The notes beneath the pieces were generated by a model that searched no databases, was not told the origin of the DNA, and saw only the letters and a list, made by a program, of their open reading frames with translations. Position numbers and translations under genes: made by a program. This document shows, piece after piece, positions 23,041 to 34,504 of a DNA stretch of 64,000 nt. The first letter of the stretch is position 1; every line of letters starts with the position of its first letter. The stretch lies in the NCBI GenBank assembly GCA_027475525.1, contig JAMWFC010000065.1, positions 500,188 through 564,187 of the forward strand, in the 5' to 3' direction. This stretch comes from Macrolepiota albuminosa (taxonomy: Eukaryota > Basidiomycota > Agaricomycetes > Agaricales > Agaricaceae).

Positions 23041-24300
23041 CGACCATTGACACGTCGGAGAATCTTGCCTTGCTTAGTGCAACCGGCAAAACGATGGTCG
23101 TCTCCGCCACAGACCATACACCTGATTGGTTTTCCCGTGCTGTCACGGGATGGAGCATCGAAGGGAGCACGGCGGGTGCCACGACCTCGGCGTGAAAAGG
23201 TACTACGACCCGACGACGCTTCCGAGGACGCACGGTAAGAGTCTGAGGATGAACGAAAAGGTTGGCCCTCTCGAGAGGAAGATGCAGCACTCGGAGTTGA
23301 GACACCCTCACCAAACAAGAGGTCGGATGGCTGGTTCATGGAACGCCGGATGTTATCTGTCATGTAATCCTGTAACTTCTTCTCAAACACCAACTTGTGC
23401 CAATCATGCACACAACAAGAGCCCCCGCTTTGAAGGTAAGCATGCCGAATGTACATATCGTAAGCTAGGTAAACTGGAAAGTTTTCGTTGAAATCGTGTC
23501 TGTGTTGTATGCGATCATAGTGTTGCTTGAAAGAGTCCGCAATGGCCTGAGCAGTTGGACCGCCAATAAGGCTCTCAGGACCTGCCTTAAGACAGTGTCG
23601 AATGACCCAAACTAAGGTCCGGGAGGCCTGCATAAATTCATAGGCAGTCAGGAATCGCTCCTTACTCAAATCGAACCTTGCCGAAGAAACCTGTAGTTCT
23701 CCAGATGCTGAGAGGGAGAGAGCTGAATCGCTGTGTCAATTGGAAGAGGTCAAAGCCCGATGACATGCCGCATTTGTAAGGAGGTCAAGAGGAACATAAA
23801 CGGGCCAGCCGAGATTGAAAACACGTTGAATGCGCAAGGGGATAGGCATTACATTTGGGTCAAGTTCCACACCCGAAACTGCTGGACAACCCAAGAGGGG
23901 GCGAGCACTCATGGACAAGGCTGTAGAAATGGCTGAAAAGGCTGGCACGACAGGCGCGCCATCCGGTAAATTCACCTGTGAACCTGGCATGGAAGGCCCA
24001 GCTGCTGGAAATGCAGACGTAATGCTGACTGGGGTGCCCCCAGACGGAATGCTAGGCTGAACTGCCTGTGACAAGGAAGGAATGCTAGGCTGAACTGCCT
24101 GTGACGAGGAAGGAATGCTAGGCTGAACTGCCTGTGACGAGGAAGGAAGAAGCTCTGCACTGGAAGGAGCAGGAGCTTGTGTAAAGTGGGGACTGTAAGA
24201 CCCAGAAGGAGCAGGCGCTTGCGTAATGTGAGAACTGTAAGTCCTCAAAAGCTCTGTAAGCTGAGCGCGCGAAAGGGTAATGGAGTCGGTATGCCCGAGC
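22902..24300 (-). pseudogene. Gag-like ORF of the Ngaro-type element
   Basis: One minus-strand frame broken by a single in-frame TGA near 23736. The upstream part is Pro/Ser rich with a three-fold repeat QAVQPSIPS, then WPVYVPLDLLTNAACHRA. The downstream part has SKERFLTAYEFMQASRTLVW, an Arg/Ser-rich linker, a knuckle CMVCGGDDHRFAGC and a second Cys/His cluster, CSLCGDGQHCAQNC. The pattern matches the first ORF of fungal Ngaro elements. At its start the frame is fused to Copia-A RT. Confidence 0.8.
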
Positions 24301-24310
24301 ATGCTGTTCA

Positions 24311-26590
24311 GGTAAGCAGAAGTAAAGTCAATCTGCCAGACATGCATCTTCAATGACGCTGCAATAGCCACAGTCATCTGCATCGACTCCAGGTGGACAA
24401 CAGAGGCATACGTCTTGTCAAAATCCTCACCTTGTACTTGAGTATAGCCCTTGGCAACCAGTCAAGCCTTTTTCTTTACAATGTTCCCATCTGCATCAAA
24501 CTTGTTTGCAAAAACCCACATACAATCCACGACTTTCTTCCCCTCCGGTACATCAGCTGCGTCAACCACCTCCCATATCTTCTTGTTACTCATAGCCTTC
24601 AGTTTGGCTTCCACTGCTGGGAGCCACAAGTCTAGTCATCTCATAGCATCCCAGTAGCTCTTCAGTGCCTGGTATTTGGGTGAGTCTGTGTTCAATGCAA
24701 GAAATGCAAAAGCAGAGGCAATCAGGGCCTCTGGTGCTTTCCCATCTTCAGCCCACTCTTTGCCAGCCTCTTGCACTGCTGCTTGATCTGCCAGGGACTC
24801 ATGCGCTTCCACAAGAGCCCGTGTCAGGCAGGCTAACCGAGATGATCAACATAAAGGCAATTTGGCCTCAGGCTGAACCGATGGTGTGGGAGCAGAAGGT
24901 GTTGAAGGATGGGGATGGAGCGGTCCATCAGAAGGACGTACCCGAGGGGCAATTTGTTGTCATGGGTATGGGATGGCTAGTGTCATGGTGTCAGCAGGTG
25001 CCAGTAAAGTTGAGACTAGGTCGTCACCCTCAGAAATCTCGAGTGTGCAGTGTTCCACACCTTCCTCAAAGATCACGTCTTGGCTGGTGATGATGATGTG
25101 TGCATTTTTGTTGTACAGACGGTATCTGTGACTTGAGTACCCCACCATGACGTATTTGATTGATCTAAGGTCAAGCTTCAATCAGATGAGTTCCTTGGAG
25201 ACCCTGGCAAAGCCAATGCAGCCAAACGGACATAAGTGTCCCACGTTTTGCTTCCTCCCAGTCCATTTCTTCTCTGGCACAGCATTAGGATGGTGGGTTG
25301 AGGGTAGTAAATTCCACATATATATGACTGTGGATGCAGCCTCAGCCCATAGGCTCTTTGGTAATCCGCTCTCAGCTAGCAAGCACCTGACCCCGTTGAA
25401 GACTGTGCGGATTGAGCGTTTGACAACACCATTTTGGGAGTGGGTGTAGGGGACAACCGTCCTGATTTTGATCCCAGTTTCATGGCAAAAATTGTACCAG
25501 AGATGATTTACCCATTCTCTGCCGCCGTCTATCTGGATAATCTGGACTCAATTTCTGGTTTGACGCTCAGCTTCCTTCACATACGATTCTGCTGCAGCCA
25601 GAGTGGTATGACTTGCTTTGTTGGCTAGGTAAGTGGCCTGAAGCCTTGATGAACTGGCATCAGTGAACATCATCAGATAGGTTGCACCTCCCAGAGATAC
25701 AACAGTGGCAAGTCCCCACAAGTCAATGTAGACTTTGCAATGTAGACTTTGGTCCCCACTGTTTGCATGTCTTCTGAGGTTCCATCAAATGGCCAGGTGG
25801 TATGCTTGCCATAGATACAGTCCTCACAGAATCCTGGTGTGTCCTTTTTCCCTTTGAAGTTCAACCTGGTGACTAACCCCCTTGTGCTCAGGCTGTGGAT
25901 GGCCTGGACACTAGCATGTCCAAATCAGCGGTGCCAGACATCCATTCTGACCGGTCTGTTCAAGGAGTTTGTGACTAGAGCTTTTGGCTGAGGCTGATTG
26001 CTTTTCAGGAATTTGCCAGGGCCAGACGGACTGAAATTTGGGGTGTTGTGAAGATCAAGGAGGTATATTTGGTTGGTCTTGCTCTCTTCCATGAACATCA
26101 TGCCTGACAGGTCCTGGAAGAGTGCCTTTCCTCCTTTGAATAGGACTGAAAAACCCAGTTCATCAAACTTTCCAATTGAGATTAAGTTTGCTGTCAAATC
26201 AGGGGTGTGGAGAGCCTTGCTAAAGACCAGGGTGGAAGTGTGTCTGCCTGCGTTGACCAATTTTCAGACAGTGCCTACTCTCAGGATTCTAAAAGTCCCT
26301 CCCTGGTTTGCGGCAACTCCCTGATGAGGGGTCTGATACTTCTGGTAATCATTGAAGTCTCCATGATTTACAAAGCAATGATCTGTTGCTCCAGAATCAG
26401 CATAGCTCACAATGTCTCCACTGGCTTGCAACGCCACCGCATTGACAGTGGTCGATGCCTCGACACTTTTCAAGTATTTATTGATGGGCTTCATCTGATC
26501 ATTGTAAAGAGCTGCTGGCGCAAATGGGAGTGTGGCCATCAGTGCATATGTGGTCTGAGCATCGGTTGTCGTGTTAGCTAGGTTTGCCAC
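24311..26590 (-). pseudogene. Copia-A protease, integrase and RT N-terminal part
   Basis: Minus-strand blocks in Copia order: protease motif YADSGATDHC, LHTPDLTANLISIGK, VWHR then an in-frame TGA then FGHAS, zinc-binding FCEDCIYGKHTTW, the integrase C-terminal region (QNGVVKRS with Lys for catalytic Glu; LPKSLWAEAAST; YVMVGYSSHRYRLYNK) and the RT start (EVVDAADVPEGKKVVDCMW, LVAKGYTQVQGEDFDKTYA, WQIDFTSAYLNS). Multiple TGA codons and at least one frameshift make it non-functional. Confidence 0.86.
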
Positions 26591-26665
26591 TGGGGTCTGG
26601 ATTGGTGTTGAGACTGAGGAATTTCCTCCTGTCTGGGAAGTAGTGGTGGTGTTTCTGTTCCTTCA

Positions 26666-27469
26666 TTATCCAAAGTTAGCAGGAAATTGTCCTTCCTTCC
26701 CTCTCCCTTTCCAATAGCAATTGTCAATTGTGTGGCCAGTCCTACCACAATTTGGGTTTACACAGACTAATTTCTTCTGGGGCTGAGGGGTTTTGGTGTA
26801 CAGTGCTGTCGAGGTTGTTCCAGTTGCAGTCAAACACTCTTTGATCTGTTCCCAGTGAAGTATTAAGCCTGCAACAAGTTTGATGGAGGCTTTGGTGGAT
26901 TGGAGTGATGCCACAATGTAGTCCCAGGTAGCTGGGAGGGACAATATAATAATAGCCCTAAACTGGTTATCTTTGATGTCGGCACCCCATTCTGTGGCGT
27001 TGTTCCATTTTGAGCGAAGATCAGTTATGTGTTCTGCGAAGTCCATCCCATCCATGTATTTGGTAGCCCCGAGTGTGTTCTCAGCCAAGTTGGCTCCCAA
27101 GTCTGAGATGGTTCTGTACATTTCTTTCAGTGTAGACCACGCCTTTTCTGTGGTATCAGTCATTTTGATGCCAAGACCGATGGGGTTTTTCAAGTTGTAT
27201 ACAATCAGGGCTAATGCCCATGTGTTCCTAACTCGCCATTCCTGTGGGGATGGGGATGGGTCCCACCATTCAGTTGTAGCCAGTGCTGAGATAGTCATTT
27301 TGGATGTGGGTTCCTTGACAGAGCCTTCGAGGTATCCTTCAGCACCCTTTAGTTGTGCCACAAGGAGAATCCTGTCTCTGAAGGTGATGTAGTTTGTTCC
27401 ATTGAATAAGAATTCGTCTGGGAAAGTAGGGGGATTGCTATTTCCTCCGGTAGCAGTAGTGACTGTCAT
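26666..27469 (-). pseudogene. Copia-A Gag
   Basis: 267-codon frame starting MTVTTATGGNSNPPTFPDEF with the Copia Gag fold (YITFRDRILLVAQLKGAEGYL) and a zinc knuckle, CVNPNCGRTGHTIDNC. It ends in two adjacent stops, TAA TGA, in frame with the protease region that follows, suggesting an original single gag-pol frame. Confidence 0.85.
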
Positions 27470-27517
27470 GTTGTGTATGTCTTAGTATTTAATGAGCACT
27501 TTTTGGGGCCAATAACC

Positions 27518-27791
27518 TGTAAAGACTTATAAGTAATCGATCTACAGGGTAGGTAAGGTGAGTAGGCAAAAGACGAGTAGGCGAGTAGACTAACCCTCAG
27601 TTTACCAAAAAGAACTGAGGGATTTCTAAATAAAGAAACTATTTTATATGGGCATGAAAACTAAGGTGGCTGAGCGACTGTATAGTCATAATCAGGAACG
27701 ATCGAGGGATACGGAGAAGGAGACGAAAACGGAAATAGGAAGTAGATATCCGAACGCCGCCGCCACAGTAGTGAGTCGTAGTATTCCAACA
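27518..27791 (-). repeat. Copia-A 5' LTR
   Basis: 274 bp, nearly identical to 16634-16907. Just inside, in element orientation, is GGTTATTGGCC, a relative of the GGTTATGGGCC primer-binding segment of Copia-B and Copia-C. Confidence 0.92.
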
Positions 27792-27836
27792 GCCTCAGAT
27801 GTTCGTCTTGTTTAAGAGAGAGAACAACTGAGGCTG
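27792..27836. repeat. short inverted repeat GCCTCAG...CTGAGGC
   Basis: About 45 bp with complementary ends GCCTCAG and CTGAGGC, abutting the Copia-A 5' LTR. A related sequence is at 16453, and similar hairpins occur inside the Copia-C LTRs (48366, 60345). Probably LTR debris. Confidence 0.5.
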
Positions 27837-28114
27837 AGTGAAGCACGAACTCGAATTTACTTCCATAATCACATGACCACATCCATCAGCTGACCACCCA
27901 GACCCTTCCCGGTCAACAATAATAAATAAGATTGGTGGCCTTAAACGTCCTGAAAAGGATATGACCCGCCCGAGTTTTCTCCAACTAGGTACATCACGCC
28001 TCAACTTGGGATTATTAGAGTGGATTCGTTCACCGCTCAGCAATATCTGGCCCTGGAAAGATAGGGTATGGCTGAGGAATGGATACAAGTCGAGATCTTA
28101 CTAAATGATTTTAG

Positions 28115-29649
28115 TCCTACGAATTCACTGCGCTCCCTTTGGAAGTATTAGCAGAGGTTTTGAAAAATGTGCACTGGCGCGACTTGCTTGTCATACGTCA
28201 GGTAATTAATCTAAACTCTCTTATGACCGTAGTAATCAAGTTGGTGACTGCAGGTTTGCAAACGCCTCGACAAAATTTCACGGGTACGGGAAGTGTGGAT
28301 AAGTCAATATCGACAATATGTTGCAGAGAAAGAATTTCAGCCAACTATGGAAGAACCCCTGCAGTCCTATTCGCGTGAGGAGATAGAAAATTGGGTTCTA
28401 GAACGCAGAGGAGCCGATCTTGGATGGGGGTTGCCAGGACGTCCTGCTCGTGAGCGTACCATCTACATGAAGACTCTGACCCCTTGCTTTGTTGTTCCGG
28501 GTGGACGTTGGCTCCTTTGTAGTATGGCAGATGGGAGTGTGATGAGTTATGACCTTGACCATCATGAAATTTTGAGCTCCATACTAATACCCCCTCGCGA
28601 GAACTTCAGTGACATCACATGTTACTTCCTCGCCATCGATATTGATAAAGCAGCCCCGAAACTTACGTTCAATCTCGTTACATATCCTGCAAACTATAAT
28701 GGTCAGTTGATTTAGACCACTAATCGTTCGATGTAGACTTAACTCAACTAGGGATCTCACTTCTTGGAAATATGGATATCATGATCTGGAGTGTTAATTT
28801 ATGTGGTCACGGCTCTACTGCCCACTTGGAAGCGCATTTTTTACATTCATTCTCAGCTTACCAGGCCGGGGCTTACATTGGGTTCCTTAGCTTGAATGGT
28901 GATCTGATTGCTCGATGTATGGACGAGCCATATTGCTCTGTTGAAGTCTTTAATTGGAAGTTGTCGACGTCCTCAAGACATCGAAAAGCTGTACTTTATC
29001 CTGATGTGGAGCCGGTGTGTTTCATTCCATATAGCATATGAGAGTAAACAAGGATTGATTTCCTGGTTAATAGAATACAGTATGGCTACTCCCTAACAAT
29101 CGGCTAATCGTTCTTGGATTGCAGGTCATTCTTGTTTACAATGTCAGTGAATTGCTGGATGAAGAACCTACCACTCCTCTTCCTTTCTCGCAAAGTCCTA
29201 CGATACCTCAATGGAGACATAGTGGAGATTATCGTTTCCTAATTCAACCAGTTGTTTCGACTCATAAGGAGGCAGTTTCCTTTGTTCTACCTTCAAAAGA
29301 ACAGATCTATAAGCTGACCATTCCACATAACCCTGAAGAAAATCCTTACCTCACTGGACCTATAAACGCTGATCAATCCTCGACTCGATCTGCAGCTGGT
29401 TTTCAAAAAGCACTCTTCAGGGAAGGAGATGAATCTCTGCTGAAACTTAGCTTTTCATGGGACTCGACAATGAAGAAGCCAACGAAACAGGCTCTTGTTG
29501 TGTCTCCTGGTCTCACTGGATCCCTATGCTATCCACGCAATCACGCTATCCAGACGTTTCTGGTTGAAGATACTGGGAGAATTATCTTATACCCTACAAA
29601 CTTTATTTATGTTCTTGATACATCAATATTTCGTATGAAGACAGAATAA
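28115..29649 (+). CDS. F-box protein
   Basis: Host gene between two retrotransposons. The first visible exon opens at an acceptor (TTTTAG at 28109-28114, with a CTAAAT branch-like element upstream) and encodes the F-box core LPLEVLAEVLKNVHWRDLLVIRQVC, spliced at about 28201 and 28254. The body follows: GRPARERTIYMKTL, GGRWLLCSMADGSVMSYDLD, LCGHGSTAHLEAHFLHSF, VEVFNWKLSTSS, VILVYNV, VEDTGRIILYPTNFIYVLD and a TAA stop at 29647-29649. F-box proteins recruit substrates to SCF ubiquitin ligases; the C-terminal part resembles the unclassified WD/propeller-like regions of mushroom F-box families. The start-codon exon is not identified, and Copia-A ends only about 320 bp upstream. A broken paralogue is at 4905-5705. 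Confidence 0.75.
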
Positions 29650-29676
29650 ACTACCTTATGTTTTCGATGCTCTTTT

Positions 29677-29920
29677 TGTTGCGACTATAGTCTGAGGTGC
29701 AGGAAGCCCACTTACGTAAGTAGTAACACGTGATTACCAGGTAGTTTATTTTCCGCCCAGGAGTCTTTCGGTTCTTTAGTTTCATCAACTACTGAACCGA
29801 GACTCTAGGCACGTATTCATTTAATACACAGTTTCATCAACTACTGAACCGAGACTCTAGTTGTGACTGTCTCATTCTCTTGGGCGCTAGTCTGTGCCTT
29901 TGACGTAGCCGGCTTCAACA
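29677..29920 (+). repeat. Copia-B 5' LTR
   Basis: 244 bp. It contains two copies of a phrase ACTACTGAACCGAGACTCTAG, 52 bp apart, also present in the 3' LTR and therefore original to the element. Confidence 0.95.
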
Positions 29921-29938
29921 GGTTATGGGCCCCGGCCC
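29921..29938 (+). promoter_or_regulatory. primer-binding site, half-tRNA-iMet type
   Basis: GGTTATGGGCCCC follows the LTR directly. Its complement, GGGGCCCATAACC, contains the CAU anticodon loop of initiator tRNA-Met. Drosophila copia is known to prime from such an internal tRNA-iMet fragment, so the same half-tRNA mode is inferred here. Confidence 0.65.
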
Positions 29939-30064
29939 ACAGACTTAGTCACCGAAGATTGAATCACTTACGTTCGCTCCGTTTGAGGACGTTGTAGCAA
30001 ACACCTTTGACAGTAATTACTAAAGGACCCTGAAAGGCTATCACGCTCGGCAAAACCATTCATC

Positions 30065-33000
30065 ATGGATGACACACCGGGACCGCTGCTGCCGAAACTC
30101 GGCGTTGCAAAATATGCCGAGTGGGAAAAGTGTATGTTCGGCCGCTTGATGTCTTGCGGTGGTCACACCATCGCGCTGGGAGAAGAGACTGAGCCTACGA
30201 TTGACCCAGCAAACCCCACGTCACTGACAGTCTGGAGCTCCTACCAGCAGAGGAAATTCAAGGCCGCTGGCGATATTTACCAGCACCTAACGGAGGCAAA
30301 CAAGTTGCACGTGGATGCGACCCGCACTGACCCTGCTGCCATGTGGAGGAAGCTCCGCGAGGTTCACTCCAAATCTGCACCCAATGCTTGCTTCAATTCC
30401 CTTAGTGACTTATTTGCCATACGTAAACGCGACGATGAGTCCCTTGTCGACCTCGGGGCACGAGTCCAAAGTGCCATGCAACGAGCTAAATCGCTTCGCC
30501 CAACACCTTGGATCTTGCCGGATGGCACCGTTACCCCAGCCTATACGATTGAGATTCTCGACGACGAGTTAACGATCATGGCGATGATTCGAGCACTCCC
30601 GCAAGAAGAATTCGGATTGTTTATCTCTTCCATCCTTATGCTGAATAATATGACCATCGATACGGTCCTCGAGGCCTTCCGCACGGAACAGGTCCAACGA
30701 CAGGCCGCCGAGGATGAGGCGCACGCCGCCGCTGCCCGTTCCATTACTTGTTATTTCTGCGACGGCCCCCACAAAGTGCAAGATTGCACTCATTTCCAGA
30801 CCGCGAAACAACAACATAAGAACAACGGCAACACCAAGTCGAAGAAGTCCCGAGGCCGCCGCGGTGCGAAAGCGGAAGCCAAGTCCGACACCCCTAAGAC
30901 TGACACCCCCAAGACCGATGCTGCGAATAAGACCAAATCTGGCTGCGACGGTCCAGCCATCAGCACCAAGGCCGCCGTTTGTCGATCTGCTCTCAATCAG
31001 CCGTCCGCATCTGACATACTGTGGAATACAGACTCAGGGGCCACGACTCATATGACTCCTCACCGTGAATGGTTCTTGCACAACACCTTCATCCCATGGA
31101 GGGTTCCGATTCATCTTGCAAATAACGCCGTCGTCTACTCCGCAGGAAAGGGCTCAGTACAGTTTAAGCCGCGAGGAAAGGGACGTGACGGGAAACCTCT
31201 TGATAATGTGATCATCACGAATGTACTGTTTGTACCAGATCTTGCAAACAATTTGCTTTCCATCACTACGCTCTCCGTACACCGAGGGTTTACAGTTATG
31301 CTTCGAGGACGAAAGGTGTTCTTTAATATTCGAAATGAGCTGATTTTCATGGCGACCATCAACGACGCGCTCGTTCCATATCTCGACGGAGACACGCTCA
31401 TATCTTCGCCCACGACCCTGACCGTGGGTGTTACACAAGCTGGTCCAACATCCTCAACAGCCGTTGACCGTGCGCTCTTGCATCGAAGGATGTGCCACCT
31501 TGGGGCAGACAGACTTGAACAGCTTATAAAGGAAGATTTGACTGAGGATCTCAAGGTCAATCAAGGGTCAGCGTTGCCGCATGTCTGCCAACCTTGCCTC
31601 GAGGGGAAGCAGCACAGATCCCCATTCCCACACACAGCTGATCGTGCGACCGAGGTTTTGGGAAGAATCTTCACAGATGTGCATGGTCCGATGCGAGTCG
31701 GAGGTCACCAGTCAAACCGCCTATGGTGGGGCACATTTGTCGACGATTCCACACGGTGGATGGAGGCGTTCGACATGGCAAGGAAGAGCGAGTTGTTTGC
31801 GGCGTTCAAGCTATACAAGGCACACGTGGAAAAGCAAACCAGCAAAGAGATTAAGTGCTTACATCATGACAAAGGGGGTGAGTACATGTCGAAAGCCTTT
31901 CTAGATTTTTGCAAGTCGGAGGGCATATGGCTTGAGTTCACAAATACAGCCACGCCACAGCAAAATGGCGTAGCCGAGCGGCTCAATAGGACGATTAAGG
32001 AGGCAATAATATCCATGCTCACTGAAGCCAACTTGCCCAAAAGTTTCTGGACTTATGCACTTAGCACGTACCGCCACGTCCACAACCGCTGCCCTACTTT
32101 GGCGTTACCACGCAATATGACCCCATTTGAAGCGTACAAGGGCCAAAAACCACGTGTCGGGCACCTCCAAGTGTTTGGATGCGCTGCGTTTGTACTTGTT
32201 GGACGGGATAAGCAGAAGGGGCTGAGCGGCCGCACCATGCCGGGCATCTTTATAGGATATCCCGATAATTACGTCGGATGGAAAGTCTACATACCGAGTA
32301 CCAGGAAGATCATCATTTCGCGCGACGTAATATTCGACGAAACATGCTTCCCAGGTCTTTCCCTCTCGAACCAGCCACCTCTACCATCCACAGACGACTT
32401 CCCTGTCCTCGATGAGCCTGTACCATACGATTTCGATTACGTGTACTCTCCAGAAATTGCGCTGCCACCAACTATCCCCACACCCACCGATCCTGCCAAT
32501 CCAGACCCCATTTTCGATGACAGCCCGCTTACCCCCTTGCCCAGCGACACCGAGGATGACTCCGATTCAGTGGGAGTCGCACCGCATGCACAGCCGCAGC
32601 CTCCCCCTCCTCTACGTGAACCCAGTCAGCGCACACGCTTTCAAGCTTGGCACCCCAACGCCGAATATTACGATGCGATACAGCGCCAGGAAGACCGTGA
32701 ATCACCCCTGATACGCGAGCCGCCGCCGCCACCGCCGCCCTCACCCTACCCCGAAGATCGGCCCGAGCAGCCCCTATGGGACATCAATGTAGGCGACATT
32801 GATGTCCATGGGGAGCAGGAGGTCGACTTCGCCTTGAACGTTTTCTCGGACGAAGCCCTACTTCAAGCTGGTCATGCTTTTGTGGACTCTGGTGTGGACG
32901 CGACTGCGTACGGTGTGCTTTGCACGGCACAAAAGGTGGGAGCTCACGACACCAATCCCCAGTCATTCCGGGAGGCCATGTCTAGCGAGAATGCCGCCGA

Positions 33001-33639
33001 TTGGTACCAGGCCATGTGTGAAGAGATGAACTCTCTCAAGGACAATGGTACCTGGCGTGCGGTCTACTTGCCTCCTGGTCGTCGTGCAATCGGTTTACGA
33101 TGGGTCTTCAAGGTCAAGCATCTGCCTGACGGCGCCATCGACCGGTTCAAGGCTCGCGTTGTCGCCCAGGGCTTCAGCCAACGCCCCGGAGTAGACTTTG
33201 ACGACCTATGCCCCCACCGCCCGTTGGGCCGCCGTCCGTACCGTTCTCGCTCTGGCTGCAATGGAGGATTTACACCTCGAATCCGTCGACATTTCCTCCG
33301 CTTTCCTTCATGGCGTCGTCGATGCCGAGCTGTACATGAAATTCCCGGACGGGTTCCCTGAGGACGTCCCACCAGACATTCAACAGCAACCCGGCGAGGG
33401 CCCACCCTGCGCTAAGCTCGAAAAAGGACTGTACGGCTTGAAGCAGGGAGCCAACTTGTGGAATAAGAAGCTACACAGCGTCTTACTGGGTATTGGTTTC
33501 ACGCGAATAACTTCGGATCCGTGCGTATATGTCTACCTACGCGACGGCGTCCGGATAATCGTACCCATCCACGTTGATGACATGACTCTGGCTTCGAAGT
33601 CGCGACCTGCCATTCTCAAGGTCATCTCGGAACTTCGGC
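30065..33639 (+). pseudogene. Copia-B gag-pol, 5' part
   Basis: Frame from ATG 30065. Gag is followed by a variant knuckle CYFCDGPHKVQDC, a basic linker, protease DSGATTHM, the integrase zinc motif (LLHRRMCH...CQPCLEGKQ), integrase Asp in FTDVHGP, Asp in HHDKGGEY, Glu in QQNGVAERLNRT, then RT start GLRWVFKVKHLPDG and VVAQGFSQRPGVDF. A frameshift near 33206 moves the RT into the frame carrying TYAPTARWAAVR, KLEKGLYGLKQGANLW and the active site PIHVDDM. The Gypsy LTR cuts it at 33640. Apart from the frameshift and insertion all catalytic residues are intact. Confidence 0.9.
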
Positions 33640-34393
33640 TGTCAGGTTCCGCTGAGTCAGGGGCTTTCCGGGAAAGCAACGCCCTTACAATGCGGACTTG
33701 ACCTACGAATACTTGGGTGTCTGGAACTCCGGGGCTAGGACTCTGGGGTTCAAGACGAGGACAGGGGTAATCCCGGGATAGGGGATTAGAGTCCGGGGGT
33801 TTTGGGTTGGAGGTAACTGAGGTTAGAGGGGGTCGAGTCGCGAACCGGGGGTTCTAAGACGAGACCAAGTTAGTAAATCAAGAGTCGCGAAGTGCGTACC
33901 AAAACTTAGAGCACGCGAATACTTAGGCGTGCCAGTCGAAGCGTACCAATCAAGGCGTACCAGTCAAGCAAAAGGGCACGCAAATAACCAAAGTAAAACA
34001 AGTAGCAGTGTAGGTAATATCAAGACTAGCGAATACAACAAGGAACTACACTATAAGTACTACGGGACCGGGTCTCGGGATTCCGGGGTGTCTGTGATAG
34101 GTTCCGGGGGTCATTGAGTAGCGGGCAGGGACTGTATACTGGGATCGCGCGTGTGGGGCGCACGATCAATTGACGCGGGGGGAGTCATGATGCGTGATGT
34201 GTGATGGCCAGGAACGAGTCGCATGATCCGATCGTTGATCGGGGCTGATGGCGGCTGATGGCGGTCCTTGATGCACATGATGGCGGTGTCGGCGGTCATG
34301 ATGGCGGGGCATGTCCTGTGGGGTCGGAGGGAGGGTCCCGGATGGTGTTCCGGGGATGTCCCAGGGTGGGCCCGGAGGGGAGGGGTTGTGACA
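33640..34393 (+). repeat. Gypsy 5' LTR
   Basis: 754 bp from TGTCAGGTTCC to GGTTGTGACA. It contains tandem GATGGCGG-type short repeats at about 34250-34300. The inverted copy at 45319-46149 has exactly this length after one 77-bp duplication is removed. Confidence 0.93.
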
Positions 34394-34504
34394 TCACCCC
34401 CCCCTCAGCGCCGAGACCCTCCGAGGCGCGTGTAGCCAGTGGTTCGGACCGGGGTTCAACCGTGGGACACATAATATCAAGACTCCCTCCTTACACCGTT
34501 TTTG

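Larger units (their letters stand above)
19156..24310 (-). mobile_element. Ngaro-type (DIRS-like) tyrosine-recombinase retrotransposon, 5'-truncated
   Basis: Minus-strand element with gag, RT/RNase H and tyrosine recombinase ORFs in that order and no methyltransferase, as in fungal Ngaro elements. The 3' end shows split direct repeats: an identical 149-bp block at 19594-19742 and 19156-19304, separated by 289 bp, reading as B1-A2-B2. No A1 copy is found at the 5' end, where the gag frame joins the Copia-A RT frame directly after SAYLNS. The element therefore seems to have lost its 5' terminus. There is no target-site duplication, as expected for tyrosine-recombinase integration. The gag and RT frames each contain one in-frame stop. 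Confidence 0.85.
16634..27791 (-). mobile_element. Copia-A LTR retrotransposon, nested and decayed
   Basis: Ty1/Copia element on the minus strand. LTRs are at 27518-27791 (5') and 16634-16907 (3'), 274 bp each, beginning TGTTGGAATAC and ending CTCTACA (3') or CTTTACA (5') in element orientation. A purine tract CAGGGGGAG precedes the 3' LTR. After the 5' LTR comes a GGTTATTGGCC primer-binding segment. Gag, protease, integrase, RT and RNase H occur in Copia order. Reading frames contain several in-frame stops. The integrase block QNGVVKRSIRT has Lys where the catalytic Glu should be. Two later insertions split it: the Ngaro-type element in RT and a solo LTR in RNase H. No target-site duplication is visible. 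Confidence 0.9.

Noticed and set aside
24040..24140. 33-bp repeats as a regulatory array
   Set aside because: They are in frame and encode QAVQPSIPS repeats in the Ngaro-type Gag.
27795..28088. Minus-strand 97-codon frame upstream of the F-box gene
   Set aside because: It spans LTR debris and the F-box 5' region, with no recognisable motif.
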